A stretch of 64,000 nucleotides of DNA from Desulfomonile tiedjei (GTDB taxonomy: Bacteria; Desulfobacterota; Desulfomonilia; Desulfomonilales; Desulfomonilaceae), in the NCBI GenBank assembly GCA_016218715.1, contig JACRDG010000011.1, positions 16,752 through 80,751 on the forward strand, written 5' to 3'. The notes below the pieces were generated by a model. The model did no database searches. It saw only the letters and a list, made by a program, of their open reading frames with translations, and was not told the DNA's origin. How positions within the stretch are numbered: the stretch's first letter is position 1; each line of letters starts with the position of its first letter. This document shows, piece by piece, positions 1-8,992 of this stretch. Made by a program: the position numbers and the translations under genes.

Positions 1-291
1 TCTTCTTCCCGCAAAGGGTTCGGCCGGCGCCAAGACCATGGAATGTAGCATCCGGCCGGAGTGATGTCAAAACGCAAGCCTCCGGACGGTGCCTGCAACC
101 TGCAGCACTCTGTGGCCCAAATACGGTGACGTATTTGGGGAAGCAAGGTGGGAGGCATATTGCCCGTACCTTAAGAAATGACAGGCGTCCCGCCTGTCCC
201 ACCAATACAGACAGGGAGGCCGCGGTGCTGAACGGCAACCACGTGCCACAGGAATCCTCGACCTTATTCATGCAACGGCGTACTGCGATCG
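1..291. repeat. Intergenic palindromic repeats, no gene seen
   Basis: No convincing coding frame is present. Two perfect palindromes are visible. One at 116-139 has arms CCCAAATAC and GTATTTGGG around GGTGAC. The other, at 180-198, is the 19-base GACAGGCGTCCCGCCTGTC. The second belongs to a family also found at 16056 and 17358. The first contains the CAAATACGGT motif that recurs at the edges of other repeat regions in this window. Short open frames here that read through the palindromes are probably spurious. Confidence 0.6.
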
Positions 292-1503
292 TCAGCTCAT
301 CATGCCTCTCAACGTTCCGACGAGCCTTTCCAGTGCGGCCACATTGTGCCCGGGAAGGAAAGAATCGATGTGCGGCAGGGCCGTTTTCATGCCCCGGCAG
401 GTCGGTTCGTACTGAGGTCCTCCCAGCAACGGGTTGATCCAAATCAGGCGGTGAGACCGCAGCTGTATCTTGGTGATTTCGTTTTCCAGAAGACACGAAT
501 CTCCGCGATCCCATCCATCGGAAAAGATGAGGACCACCGTCGACGATCCCAGCATGCTGCCCCCGTGATGTGCGGTGAACTCGTTCAAGCAGGTGCCGAT
601 CCTGGTGCCTCCATGCCAGTCCCGAACCGTGTGTCCCACCCTTTCCAGGGCGGTCTCGAAGGGAAGGTTGCCCAGAAGCGAAGTAATGCGACTCAATCGG
701 GTGGCGAAGACGAAGGTTTCCACTTTCGCCGGTATGGCCTGCAATTCCTTTATAAACCGCAGCATGAAGCGCAGGTACAGATTCATGGAACCGCTCACGT
801 CGCAGAGGAAAACGAGTCTCCGAATGCGGGGTCGCTGGTGCATTCGCGGTAATTCGAAGATCTCTCCGCCGTACTGTACGCTCTTCCTGAGGAGTTTCCG
901 GAAATCGAGAACCGAGCCGTGAGGCCCGGACCTGCGCCTCCTGCCGAGCCTCTTCATCAGCGGGGCAAGGATTTCTCGAATCAGCACGGTCATCCGGCGG
1001 TCATGTCCCTCTGGCACGTCCCTGAAGTCCTGCTCCCGCAGGACCTCTTGCGGCGAATAGATCACATAGGGGCGTGCCTGCCACGCTTCTTGCTCCTGAG
1101 AGCCGAACGCCCCCGCTTCTGCGACGACCACTTCGTCTCCTGCCCGCTGCCCGTCGGACCCTTGGCCTTGTGGTGGCGCCGTACCGGACTCATCCGCAAC
1201 GGGAGCCTTACTTGCGACGATCTTTCCCCAGAATTCGGCAAAGAGTCGGTCGAAGAGTGGTCCCTCCTCGGCCCTGGTCGAGAAGGTGGCTTTCAAGACC
1301 GCTTTGACGTCATCGAGTCGGTCGACCCCCACTTCACAAAGACCCCGCAGCGCATCCATGATCGAGGGAGTCGCAACGGCAAACCCCTGCTCTTTCAGAA
1401 GATGGCCGAAGTCGATCACCGCTGCCGGCAGGGAGTCTTCCCGGATCTTGCACGAGGCCGGTAGTTGCCTCCTGAGCGCAGCAGGGTCATCGAAACGCGC
1501 CAA
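292..1503 (-). CDS. VWA domain protein, CoxE-like
   Basis: This is a 403-residue protein. Its C-terminal half carries a von Willebrand A fold: the MIDAS motif DVSGSM lies near residue 238, followed by HGGTRIGTCL and a final FSDGWDRGD. This pattern fits the CoxE-like family, which works with a MoxR/CoxD-type AAA ATPase in metal-centre or protein-complex maturation. The N-terminal half is helical and not diagnostic. It begins 3 bases after the stop of the upstream MoxR gene on the same strand, so the two are almost certainly cotranscribed. The function is inferred from the pairing; the true client is not in view. Confidence 0.85.
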   Translation of the reverse strand: MARFDDPAALRRQLPASCKIREDSLPAAVIDFGHLLKEQGFAVATPSIMDALRGLCEVGVDRLDDVKAVLKATFSTRAEEGPLFDRLFAEFWGKIVASKAPVADESGTAPPQGQGSDGQRAGDEVVVAEAGAFGSQEQEAWQARPYVIYSPQEVLREQDFRDVPEGHDRRMTVLIREILAPLMKRLGRRRRSGPHGSVLDFRKLLRKSVQYGGEIFELPRMHQRPRIRRLVFLCDVSGSMNLYLRFMLRFIKELQAIPAKVETFVFATRLSRITSLLGNLPFETALERVGHTVRDWHGGTRIGTCLNEFTAHHGGSMLGSSTVVLIFSDGWDRGDSCLLENEITKIQLRSHRLIWINPLLGGPQYEPTCRGMKTALPHIDSFLPGHNVAALERLVGTLRGMMS

Positions 1504-1506
1504 CCG

Positions 1507-2445
1507 TCATCCTCCGCAACCGATCGGGGATTCGGGGAACATGGTATCGGAGAGGTCGTCTCGAAGCAGGGAACTTCTGAATTCGGCCCCTTTCCACAGA
1601 TCCTGGAATCGGAGCATGTCCTCCCGGTGTTTCAGAATACACCCCAGGGTCGCTTCAACGGTCTGCTCGTCGAGGGAATGCTTTTCCAGGGCCAGGAGCG
1701 CGTCGGCCCAATCGAGGGTCTCCGAGACGCCGGGCCTTTTCATGAGGTCTTCGCTCCTGATGCGTCTCATGAAGAGTGCAACCTGCCTCGCGAGCCGTTC
1801 GGATATGCCCGCGACACGTGCCGCGATAATCTCTCGCTCTTTTTCGGGGCTGGGGTAGTCTATCCAATGGTAGAGGCAGCGGCGCTTCAGCGCGTCGTGT
1901 ATATCCCGCGTCCTGTTCGAGGTCAGGATCACCAGCGGCCGTCGCACGGCTTTCAAAGTGCCTATCTCCGGGATGGACACCTGGAAGTCCGAGAGGACCT
2001 CGAGGAGCAGGGCCTCGAATTCTTCATCCGAGCGGTCGATCTCGTCGATGAGCAGGACAGGCTCCCGCTCTCGAGAGGAGAGAATCGCTTCCACCAGGGG
2101 CCTCTTGATGAGAAACTCTTCGGTGAAAATCGTGCGCCCGAGTTCCCTCCGGTCGGCCCCACACTCCTCTCCGAGCTTGATGGCCAGGATTTGACGGGGA
2201 TAGTTCCACTCATAGAGGGCGTGGTTCGCGTCGAGACCTTCGTAACACTGGAGGCGGATCAGGTCGGTTTTCAGAACTCGAGCCATGACCGCGGCGGTTT
2301 CGGTCTTCCCGACTCCGGGTTCCCCTTCGAGGAAGAGCGGCTTCTTCAGGCGCCACGCGAGATAGAGCACGGTAGCGAGCGGGCGGTCAGGGATGTAATT
2401 CTCCGCCAGCAGACCTGTCTCAACGGATTCGATAGAGTCAAACAT
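1507..2445 (-). CDS. MoxR/CoxD-type AAA+ ATPase
   Basis: This is a 312-residue AAA+ ATPase of the MoxR group. Walker A is GEPGVGKTE near residue 41. Walker B is LLIDEIDRSDEEFEA near residue 121, with the arginine and glutamates typical of this family. Sensor 1 is VILTSNRTR. MoxR proteins act as chaperones together with VWA-domain partners, and the partner here is the gene directly downstream (292-1503). In carboxydotrophs the pair CoxD/CoxE matures the CO dehydrogenase active site. An XdhC/CoxI-like gene also occurs at 33 kb, but no hydroxylase subunits are in the window. A BioF-like gene lies 54 bases upstream on the same strand. Confidence 0.88.
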   Translation of the reverse strand: MFDSIESVETGLLAENYIPDRPLATVLYLAWRLKKPLFLEGEPGVGKTETAAVMARVLKTDLIRLQCYEGLDANHALYEWNYPRQILAIKLGEECGADRRELGRTIFTEEFLIKRPLVEAILSSREREPVLLIDEIDRSDEEFEALLLEVLSDFQVSIPEIGTLKAVRRPLVILTSNRTRDIHDALKRRCLYHWIDYPSPEKEREIIAARVAGISERLARQVALFMRRIRSEDLMKRPGVSETLDWADALLALEKHSLDEQTVEATLGCILKHREDMLRFQDLWKGAEFRSSLLRDDLSDTMFPESPIGCGG

Positions 2446-2499
2446 GAATTGTTTCCCGATGGCCCGGATAGGTTCCGGAACGTTCGGACATGGATCCGA

Positions 2500-3675
2500 T
2501 CAAGGCTCTTCCTGGTCCAGAGCCGTTTTCAATACGGACACGGCTTTCTGAAGGTCGGCACGGGTGTGACTGCTCATCAGAGTGAACCGGAGCCTCGCGG
2601 TGCCTTCCGGCACCGTTGGATAGCGGATGGCCTGTGCAAACACCCCGCCCTCGAGGCATGCCCGGCTCATACGCAGGGCGCGGGCAGAATCGCCGACGAG
2701 CACCGGCACAATGTGGCTGACCGCGGAAACATGGCCGGGTATCGACTTCAGGAGTTCGTTGAAGGTTATGGTGTTTTCTTCCAGGGCCGCGCGTCGTCGC
2801 TCCCCTTCTTCGGACGAGATCAGCTTCAAAGCGGCGAGCGCGGAGCACACCACTGCCGGAGGAGCTGCCGTCGTGTAGATCAGCGAGCGCGCCCGGTTGA
2901 TCAGAATCTCCATGAGCGGTCTGCTCCCTGCTGCATAAGCTCCGCTGGTTCCGACCGCCTTGCCCAAGGTCCCCATTTGTATATCCGGCATCACTCCCTG
3001 TTGGGAGGCCCAACCTTGCCCTTGCTGCCCGAAAACCCCGGTGGCATGCGCCTCGTCCACCATGAGGAACGCGCCATGGCGCCGGCAGATAGCGGAGATT
3101 TCCCTGAGAGGCGAACGGTGCCCGTCCATGGAGAAGACCGACTCGGTAACGACCAGTGTGCGCCGAAAGCCGTTCCCCTGCACGAGGTCTTCCATTCGGT
3201 TCAAGTCCAGATGCGGGTAGACAGCGACCTTCGCCCGAGACAACCGACATCCGTCTATAATGCTCGCGTGATTGAGCTCGTCAGACACGATGAGATCTTC
3301 ACAGCCGGTCATTGCGGTGAGGATGCCGACGTTGGCCTGATAGCCGCTCACGAAAGCCACCGCGGCTTCGGTCCCCTTCCAGCGCGCGATGAACGCTTCG
3401 AGTTCCCGGTGACTTTCGCCGTTGCCCGCAATGAGACGGGATGCGGTCGAGCCCGCGCCGTACCGCTCTGCGCCAAGCGCATAGGCCTGAATGATGTCCG
3501 GATGTGCTGCGAGACTCAGGTAGTTGTTCCCTGAAAAATTGAGGGCCTCGTGCCCGTTCACCTGGATCGTCCTGCCGGGGAGCCCGGAGACCACCGGCAT
3601 AACCCGGTACAGGTTTCGGGCACGGAGTTCTTCGAGTTCAGTTGTCCACGGGGTTTCGTCTACGAATGTACTCAT
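2500..3675 (-). CDS. bioF: PLP-dependent 2-oxoamine synthase (8-amino-7-oxononanoate synthase family)
   Basis: The protein is about 391 residues and matches the alpha-oxoamine synthase family, which condenses an amino acid with an acyl-CoA. Visible family motifs are NYLSLAAHPD, YGAGSTASRLIAGN, DELNHASIIDG, the PLP-contacting DEAHATGVFG, and the Schiff-base lysine in GTLGKAVGTSGAYAAG. BioF (biotin synthesis, alanine plus pimeloyl-CoA) and Kbl (glycine C-acetyltransferase) are hard to separate by eye, so the symbol is provisional. No other biotin genes are nearby. I prefer the ATG at 3675 over the adjoining GTG at 3678; a purine-rich GAGAGAG stretch precedes both. It is the first gene of the minus-strand run with MoxR and VWA. 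Confidence 0.8.
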   Translation of the reverse strand: MSTFVDETPWTTELEELRARNLYRVMPVVSGLPGRTIQVNGHEALNFSGNNYLSLAAHPDIIQAYALGAERYGAGSTASRLIAGNGESHRELEAFIARWKGTEAAVAFVSGYQANVGILTAMTGCEDLIVSDELNHASIIDGCRLSRAKVAVYPHLDLNRMEDLVQGNGFRRTLVVTESVFSMDGHRSPLREISAICRRHGAFLMVDEAHATGVFGQQGQGWASQQGVMPDIQMGTLGKAVGTSGAYAAGSRPLMEILINRARSLIYTTAAPPAVVCSALAALKLISSEEGERRRAALEENTITFNELLKSIPGHVSAVSHIVPVLVGDSARALRMSRACLEGGVFAQAIRYPTVPEGTARLRFTLMSSHTRADLQKAVSVLKTALDQEEP

Positions 3676-3877
3676 CACGCTCTCTCAACAATCCCAATGC
3701 CGTCCCTATCAGTAGCACACCTGTTCATTGACGGCAATTCTATACGGCCGTCACTCAAGTGCCTGAAACCGTGTTGACCACGCTCACGAACAATGGCATC
3801 ATGCATTCTAGACCAAGAATTCCGCTGCCCGGGGCAGAGGCACGCTTCATAAGCCCAGAGAACGGCCGAGCAGTAGC

Positions 3878-4723
3878 ATGAAAATAACCTTCTGGGGAAC
3901 GAGAGGGTCCATAGCATCTCCCGGTCCGGAGACCGTGATTTACGGCGGTAACACTACGTGCGTCGAGGTCACGCTCGCCTCAGGGCGTACGGTGGTCATT
4001 GATGCGGGGACGGGAATGAGGAGGCTGGGCGACTCGTTGGTCGCGCGAGACGGACCCTTGAGCATCCACCTGCTGATGACCCACGTGCATTGGGACCACC
4101 TGATGGGTTTCCCTTTTTTCGGCCCACTCTATCAATCCCACGCCCTGGTGACGGTCGATGGATGCAAAAGGGGGCCGGATAGCCTTCGCAAGATTTTCAG
4201 CACCAATTACGTGGACGGAACGTGGCCGATAACCTTCGACGACCTCAAAGCTCATATTCGGCCTTCCCACAAGCTCTTGCGAGGACATCTCTCTCTGGAC
4301 GACACCTTGATCGAATCACACATGCTGCAGCACCCCCAGGGCGGGCTAGGATTCAAATTCACGGAGCAATCCGGAAGCTTTGTCTTTCTCACCGACAACG
4401 AACTGCTCGAAGAGGGTTGGGCCGGCAGCTCTTTCAAGGATTTTGTACGATTCTGCCGTGACGCAGACCTGCTCGTGCACGATTGCCAGTACCTCCCGGA
4501 GGAGATGGAAGTCCGCCGCGGATGGGGCCACTCGGACCTGGCATCCGTAGCCAGGTTGGCCCTCGATGCCGGTGTGAAAAGGCTTTTCGTCTTTCATCAC
4601 GATCCGTGGAGGACGGATGAGGGGGTTGCCCGAATCGTCGAGCGGATCACAGCGATGCTCCACGATTCCGGGTCTGCTACGGTAGCAGAGGCCGCGCGCG
4701 AAGGGGTTACGTTGATACTTTAG
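3878..4723 (+). CDS. MBL-fold metallo-hydrolase
   Basis: This 281-residue protein of the metallo-beta-lactamase superfamily starts MKITFWGTRGSIASPGP, a start typical of the RNase Z/PhnP-like branch. The metal site motif THVHWDH is near residue 68, with later ligands in FLTDNE, LVHDCQY, GWGHSD and the FVFHHDP motif near the end. Substrates in this branch include cyclic nucleotides and phosphodiesters, and the actual substrate cannot be read from the sequence. It is transcribed away from bioF, with about 200 bases between them. Confidence 0.85.
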   Translation: MKITFWGTRGSIASPGPETVIYGGNTTCVEVTLASGRTVVIDAGTGMRRLGDSLVARDGPLSIHLLMTHVHWDHLMGFPFFGPLYQSHALVTVDGCKRGPDSLRKIFSTNYVDGTWPITFDDLKAHIRPSHKLLRGHLSLDDTLIESHMLQHPQGGLGFKFTEQSGSFVFLTDNELLEEGWAGSSFKDFVRFCRDADLLVHDCQYLPEEMEVRRGWGHSDLASVARLALDAGVKRLFVFHHDPWRTDEGVARIVERITAMLHDSGSATVAEAAREGVTLIL

Positions 4724-4840
4724 TGCAGTGTACCGGTCATTCTTTTTCACGAGCCGGGTACCGGGAATTTCGTCCGCTCTCTCGGATCCGGCGTGCAACG
4801 TCACCGTATAGGCCAAACCGATTACCAAGGAGGTTGAGTT

Positions 4841-6112
4841 ATGAGAAGGCTCATGGTTGTGGCAGCGTTGATTCTGATCTCAGCGATGGTCGCGGTTACC
4901 CCAGTCCCTGCCCAGGAACCGATCCTTGTAGGGGTCCCCACCTCGCTCACCGCACTTGAAGGGCGGGAATCGCTGAAGGCCGTCGAAATGGCCGTAGAGG
5001 AAATCAACGGCAAAGGCGGGGTCAACGTCGGAGGGAGCAAGCGACCGATAAAGATCGAAACCATCGACCTCCGGGATTCGTCGCCGGGAGTGCCGGTGCA
5101 GGAGGCGCTCCTCGGGCTGGAGAAGATAATTACCGACAAGAAGGTGAACGCGATCGTGGTAGGGCCATTCCGGTCGGAGGCACTTATTGCAGGGATGGAC
5201 ATTCTCGCCAGGTACAAGGTCCCGATGCTGGGGACTATTGCCATGTCGCCGAAATCCGAAGAGAAGGTGAAGGGCGATCCGGAGAAGTACAAATACTGCT
5301 TCCGCGTCTGCCTCAATGCCAAGTACCTGGTGGGGTACCTGGCGAGGACCCTCGGTTTTCTGGGAACCGAGTTCGGGTTCAAGAAGCTCTTCGTCATGCA
5401 CCAGGACGTGGACTGGGCCCGTCTCACCGGTGATTTCACCGCGAAGGTCGCATCAGAGAAGATGGGCTGGGAAATCGTCGGAACGCAAGCCTATCCGACC
5501 GGGGCTTCGGACTTCTCCTCGGGCCTCATCAAGGCCAAGACTGTCGGCACGCAGGTGATTATGCCCGTGTTTGACATGCCCCAGAGCGGTATTCTCCTGA
5601 AGCAGTGGCAGACCATGCAGATTCCGGTTATGCTCATGGGATTCATCTCCCCCATGGCAGGGCCAGGCGCGTGGAAGACCTTCGAAGGGAAGATCGGCGG
5701 GCTGCTCAACACGACCTTCGAGATCGGCAGTGCGATCCCCACCGAGAAATACGCGCCGGCAAAGAAGTTCTACGATGCTTATGAAAAGAAATATGGCGCT
5801 CCCATGGAGGCGGGGCACGGCCCGGCCCCCTCATACGATGCCATATTCATCCTGGCGGAGGCCATTGAAAGAGCAGGCTCGCTCGATCCCGAAAAGCTCG
5901 TGGCTGAACTGAAAAAGACCGATCGCCAGGGAGTGATCGGAAAAATCAAGTTCGACGAGGGGAATCAGGTCATTTACGGCGACGATCCGTCGAAAACGGC
6001 GACCGGATGCGTGGCCCAGTGGACCCCTGAAGGTAAACGAGTCATCGTATGGCCCGCTGCACTGGCAGAGGGGAAGATCCAGCTCCCCGTTTGGGTCAAA
6101 CCCGCGAAGTGA
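4841..6112 (+). CDS. ABC transporter periplasmic solute-binding protein, copy 1
   Basis: The 423-residue type I periplasmic-binding protein belongs to the branched-chain amino acid/amide family (LivK-like). A Sec signal peptide of about 25 residues ends near PVPAQ. The mature part opens with ILVGVPTSLTALEGRES and continues with two Rossmann-like lobes, including IVVGPFRSEALIAGMD and MPVFDMPQSGILLKQW. A strong ribosome site (AAGGAGG) precedes the ATG at 4841. The protein is nearly identical to the one at 8993-10267 except in the signal peptide, which indicates a recent duplication. The probable permease and ATPase genes lie at 10.5-14.3 kb. The acyl-CoA ligase in that operon suggests a carboxylic acid ligand, not an amino acid (inference). 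Confidence 0.9.
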   Translation: MRRLMVVAALILISAMVAVTPVPAQEPILVGVPTSLTALEGRESLKAVEMAVEEINGKGGVNVGGSKRPIKIETIDLRDSSPGVPVQEALLGLEKIITDKKVNAIVVGPFRSEALIAGMDILARYKVPMLGTIAMSPKSEEKVKGDPEKYKYCFRVCLNAKYLVGYLARTLGFLGTEFGFKKLFVMHQDVDWARLTGDFTAKVASEKMGWEIVGTQAYPTGASDFSSGLIKAKTVGTQVIMPVFDMPQSGILLKQWQTMQIPVMLMGFISPMAGPGAWKTFEGKIGGLLNTTFEIGSAIPTEKYAPAKKFYDAYEKKYGAPMEAGHGPAPSYDAIFILAEAIERAGSLDPEKLVAELKKTDRQGVIGKIKFDEGNQVIYGDDPSKTATGCVAQWTPEGKRVIVWPAALAEGKIQLPVWVKPAK

Positions 6113-6156
6113 TCCAAGGCTACTTCAGTATTTGCCATGTTTCTTGACCGTTTTCC

Positions 6157-6187
6157 CGAACCGCTGGGGGACTCTCCCGGCGGTTCG
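6157..6187 (+). terminator. Hairpin between binding protein and kinase genes
   Basis: An inverted repeat with arms CGAACCGC and GCGGTTCG encloses a further GGG/CCC pairing. It follows the first binding-protein gene by about 45 bases. It lacks a clear T-tract, so it may be a terminator, an attenuator or an RNA-stabilising structure. It overlaps a possible GTG start at 6187, which argues for the ATG at 6211 as the kinase start. Confidence 0.45.
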
Positions 6188-6210
6188 TGGTTCCGCCCTC
6201 GGACGCAAGT

Positions 6211-7905
6211 ATGAAAGGTATGAAGAAAAGCAGCGACGAGTTGGTTACCGAACTGGAAGAAATGCGCGCGCGGGTGGCTCAACTGGAGCGCGCGGAATCC
6301 GAACTGAGACGAGTGGCGGAAACCCTGCAACAATCGGAAATGAAATTCAGAAAAATCACCGAAAAATCGATCGTCGGGGTGTATCTGATCCAGGATGAGC
6401 TTTTCCGCTATGTGAATCCCCACATGGCGGAGATTTTCGGCTTTGAGGTTGAGGACCTTATCAACAAGAGAGGACCGAAGGACGTGGTTTTCAGCGAGGA
6501 CTGGCCTCTGGTTGAAGGCCACCTCAAGGCACGGCTTGCCGGCAAGATGGAAGCCATCAACTACCAGTTCAGAGGCGTTACGAGCAGCGGAGAGGTCGTA
6601 CACCAGGAGGTCTACGGCTCGAGAATGGATTACAACGGCCGCCCCGCGGTTATCGGCACCCTGGTGGACATTACCCGTCGCGTGGGGCTGGAGCGTAATC
6701 TGGAAATTCAGTTGAAGAAGTTTCAGGCCCTCTATCACCTCGCGGTGGCCATGACCGCGGAGCGCAGTGTCGAAAAGAGCCTCGCACTGGTGGTCGAAAA
6801 GAGCCGCCAGTTGCTGGGCGCGGATGTGGGGTTCATTGCCCTGCGGCGGGACGACCGCGCCGGACTGCCGTTCCGCACCGTTTCCGGGGCCAGGACACAA
6901 GACTTCAAGGGATTGAAGCTGCCTCCTGCAACAGAGTGCGAAGGAAATGCGATTCAGACCGGTCAAGGAGAGTTTCTGAATGGCTATTTCCATAAGCTCG
7001 AGCAGGCTTTCCCGGATCAGATCCATGCAGAGGGCCTGGTTTCCGGATTGGCCGTGTCTGTCAATATCGGGGTGACGAACCTCGGCATCCTCTGCATCTG
7101 CGACCGCAGCGAGACGCTCTACACCGAATCGCAAATGGAGACGCTCTCGCTCATGGGGAATCTTGCTGCACTCGAGATTACGCGGAGGCAGGCGGAAGGA
7201 GCGCTGGCACATTCGGAAAAGCAGTTGCGGTCGCTCTCTTCCCAGCTCCTGACCGCACAGGAGCAGGAGCGGAAACGAGTGGCTCAAGAACTTCACGATG
7301 GGATCGGACAATCGCTGACCGCGCTGAAGTTCGAGGTGGAGAATGCCATCAGAAAAATGTCCGACAACTCCACTCCCATAGACTGGGGCCCCCTGCAAAC
7401 CATTGTCCCGCACATACAGGACGTTATCGAAGAAGTAGGCCGAATAGCCATGGACTTGAGACCGTCTATCCTGGATGACCTCGGTGTGTTGGCCACCGTT
7501 GGCTGGCTTTGTCGAGACTTCCAGCGAACGTGTTTGGACATCCGTGTCGAAAAGCTTGTCGACCTGGCAGAAGACGACGTGCAGGAACACCAGAAAATCG
7601 TAATCTTCCGCGTCCTTCAGGAGGCGCTCAATAACGTGGCCAAACACAGCCGCGCCCGCCTGGTACGGGTCGGCCTGCACAAGAAAAATGGGCGGATCGA
7701 ATTATCGATCCAAGATGACGGTGTGGGATTCAACTGTCACGCGAAGAGCACCGACGCCACCTCACGCAGAGGCTTCGGCCTGGCCAGCATGAAAGAGCGG
7801 ACCCGGCTCTCAGGTGGCTCGTTGTCGGTAAAGGCGAAGAAAGGCGCAGGGACGACGGTCAGGGCGATCTGGCCGGCAGCGGCTGAGGGATCCGCTACTG
7901 AATAA
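6211..7905 (+). CDS. PAS-GAF sensor histidine kinase (NarX/DegS type)
   Basis: This is a soluble-looking kinase of about 564 residues. After a short coiled coil there is a PAS domain (about 40-155), a GAF domain (about 170-325), a HisKA_3 dimerisation domain with the phospho-acceptor histidine in AQELHDGIGQSLTALK, and a HATPase domain with NVAKHSRA (N box), IQDDGVGFN and RGFGLASMKER. No transmembrane segment is seen, so the signal is probably cytoplasmic. HisKA_3 kinases pair with NarL/LuxR-type regulators, and exactly such a gene lies head-on downstream, overlapping by 11 bases. The neighbouring binding proteins suggest it controls substrate uptake or catabolism (inference). Confidence 0.9.
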   Translation: MKGMKKSSDELVTELEEMRARVAQLERAESELRRVAETLQQSEMKFRKITEKSIVGVYLIQDELFRYVNPHMAEIFGFEVEDLINKRGPKDVVFSEDWPLVEGHLKARLAGKMEAINYQFRGVTSSGEVVHQEVYGSRMDYNGRPAVIGTLVDITRRVGLERNLEIQLKKFQALYHLAVAMTAERSVEKSLALVVEKSRQLLGADVGFIALRRDDRAGLPFRTVSGARTQDFKGLKLPPATECEGNAIQTGQGEFLNGYFHKLEQAFPDQIHAEGLVSGLAVSVNIGVTNLGILCICDRSETLYTESQMETLSLMGNLAALEITRRQAEGALAHSEKQLRSLSSQLLTAQEQERKRVAQELHDGIGQSLTALKFEVENAIRKMSDNSTPIDWGPLQTIVPHIQDVIEEVGRIAMDLRPSILDDLGVLATVGWLCRDFQRTCLDIRVEKLVDLAEDDVQEHQKIVIFRVLQEALNNVAKHSRARLVRVGLHKKNGRIELSIQDDGVGFNCHAKSTDATSRRGFGLASMKERTRLSGGSLSVKAKKGAGTTVRAIWPAAAEGSATE

Positions 7906-8548
7906 TCCTGTTTTCTATGGCAAAGGCGGTGAGCGCCGCAGCACTGTGGAGATCCAGCTTCTTCATGAGATTGGACCGGTGGGTTTCGGCGGTCTTGACA
8001 CTGATGTAGAGGCGCTCGGCGATCTCCCTGTTCTTGTAACCCTCGGCCACGAGACGGAGTATTTCTCTCTCCCGCGGGGTGAGACTGTCCATCGATGACC
8101 TTCGCTTGAGGGCCTTTTTCCCCTCCAGGTATCCCCCGAGCACCACCTGAGACACTGCAGGACTGAGGTACGTCTCTCCTCGCAGCACCGTCTTTATGGC
8201 CGAAACCAGCTCGGCATGGCTGACGTACTTGAGCGCGTACCCGTCAGCCCCCGCCTGAAGCGTTGCGAGTATATATTCCTCGTTCTTGTGGACCGTCAGT
8301 ACCAGGATCTTCGTGTCCGGCGAATGCTCTCGTATCCTTCGGATCGCCTCGAGGCCGTCCATCCGGGGCATGGAAATGTCCATCAATACCAGATCCGGCC
8401 TTAGCTTCTCGATGCATTGCACGGCCTGCAAGCCGTTCTCCGCCTCTCCCACGATCTCGAAATCGGGATCGGAGGTGAGAAGGGACCGCAATCCTTCTCT
8501 GATTATCGTGTGGTCTTCTGCTATGACGATGCGGCTCTTCGCAGGCAT
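7895..8548 (-). CDS. NarL/LuxR-family response regulator
   Basis: The 217-residue response regulator has an N-terminal receiver domain with the acidic pocket IAEDHT, the phospho-acceptor aspartate in LVLMDISMPRMDG, the conserved threonine in LVLTVHKNEE, and the lysine in GYALKY. The C-terminal LuxR helix-turn-helix (about 150-210) carries LTPREREILRLVAEGYKNREIAERLYISVKTAETHRSN. It is the likely partner of the kinase at 6211-7905, which it faces tail to tail with overlapping stop regions. Being on the opposite strand, it must have its own promoter, in the 8.55-8.99 kb intergenic region. Confidence 0.92.
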   Translation of the reverse strand: MPAKSRIVIAEDHTIIREGLRSLLTSDPDFEIVGEAENGLQAVQCIEKLRPDLVLMDISMPRMDGLEAIRRIREHSPDTKILVLTVHKNEEYILATLQAGADGYALKYVSHAELVSAIKTVLRGETYLSPAVSQVVLGGYLEGKKALKRRSSMDSLTPREREILRLVAEGYKNREIAERLYISVKTAETHRSNLMKKLDLHSAAALTAFAIENRIIQ

Positions 8549-8992
8549 TTCACGCTGTCCAAGAATATCCCGGTGTGTTGGCTAGGCGGCTGCAGAGTCT
8601 ACAGGATTACCCCTACTGGGAGGCCGACCTCTCGAAAGGCTTAGTTTACACCGGGATCGGGCTGTCGGCAAGCCGAAAGCGAGCCACTCCGCCGCGGGCC
8701 GTCTCTCCGATTTCCCTAGTGTGAATATACGGTATTCGAGAAGAGAAATACGGCAATTACAGGATTTACAGCCTTCACGGATCGAATCTATAGTGTTCCC
8801 CATGGTGAAAGCTGGAATCGGTGACAACTTATGGCGCGGCGCAGAGAGTCAATTATATGTCGTGCCAATCACCTGCTTATACAGCCTGATGTTAGGTGCT
8901 CAGGCAAGGAAATCGGCTCTGAACCGAAGAAAAAGCGCGGTCTATCCAGTTCGCATGGATGAAAACTGTACTACGGAATGAGAGGCGATAAC
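8549..8992. other. Intergenic region between response regulator and second binding protein
   Basis: These 440 bases separate two divergent genes, so they should hold both promoters. I see no convincing coding frame. The right half (8700-8960) is more AT-rich than its surroundings, with several TATA-like hexamers, but no unambiguous promoter pair. A ribosome site GAGAGGCG precedes the ATG at 8993. A target site for the neighbouring response regulator would be expected here. Confidence 0.4.

Noticed and set aside
1465..3534. A 689-codon open frame on the plus strand
   Set aside because: It lies entirely opposite the MoxR and BioF genes, whose motifs are clear. The plus-strand protein has no family character; it is a GC-rich antisense frame.
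5974..7680. A 568-codon open frame on the minus strand
   Set aside because: It is antisense to the histidine kinase, which has all expected domains. The frame is histidine/leucine-rich shadow sequence.
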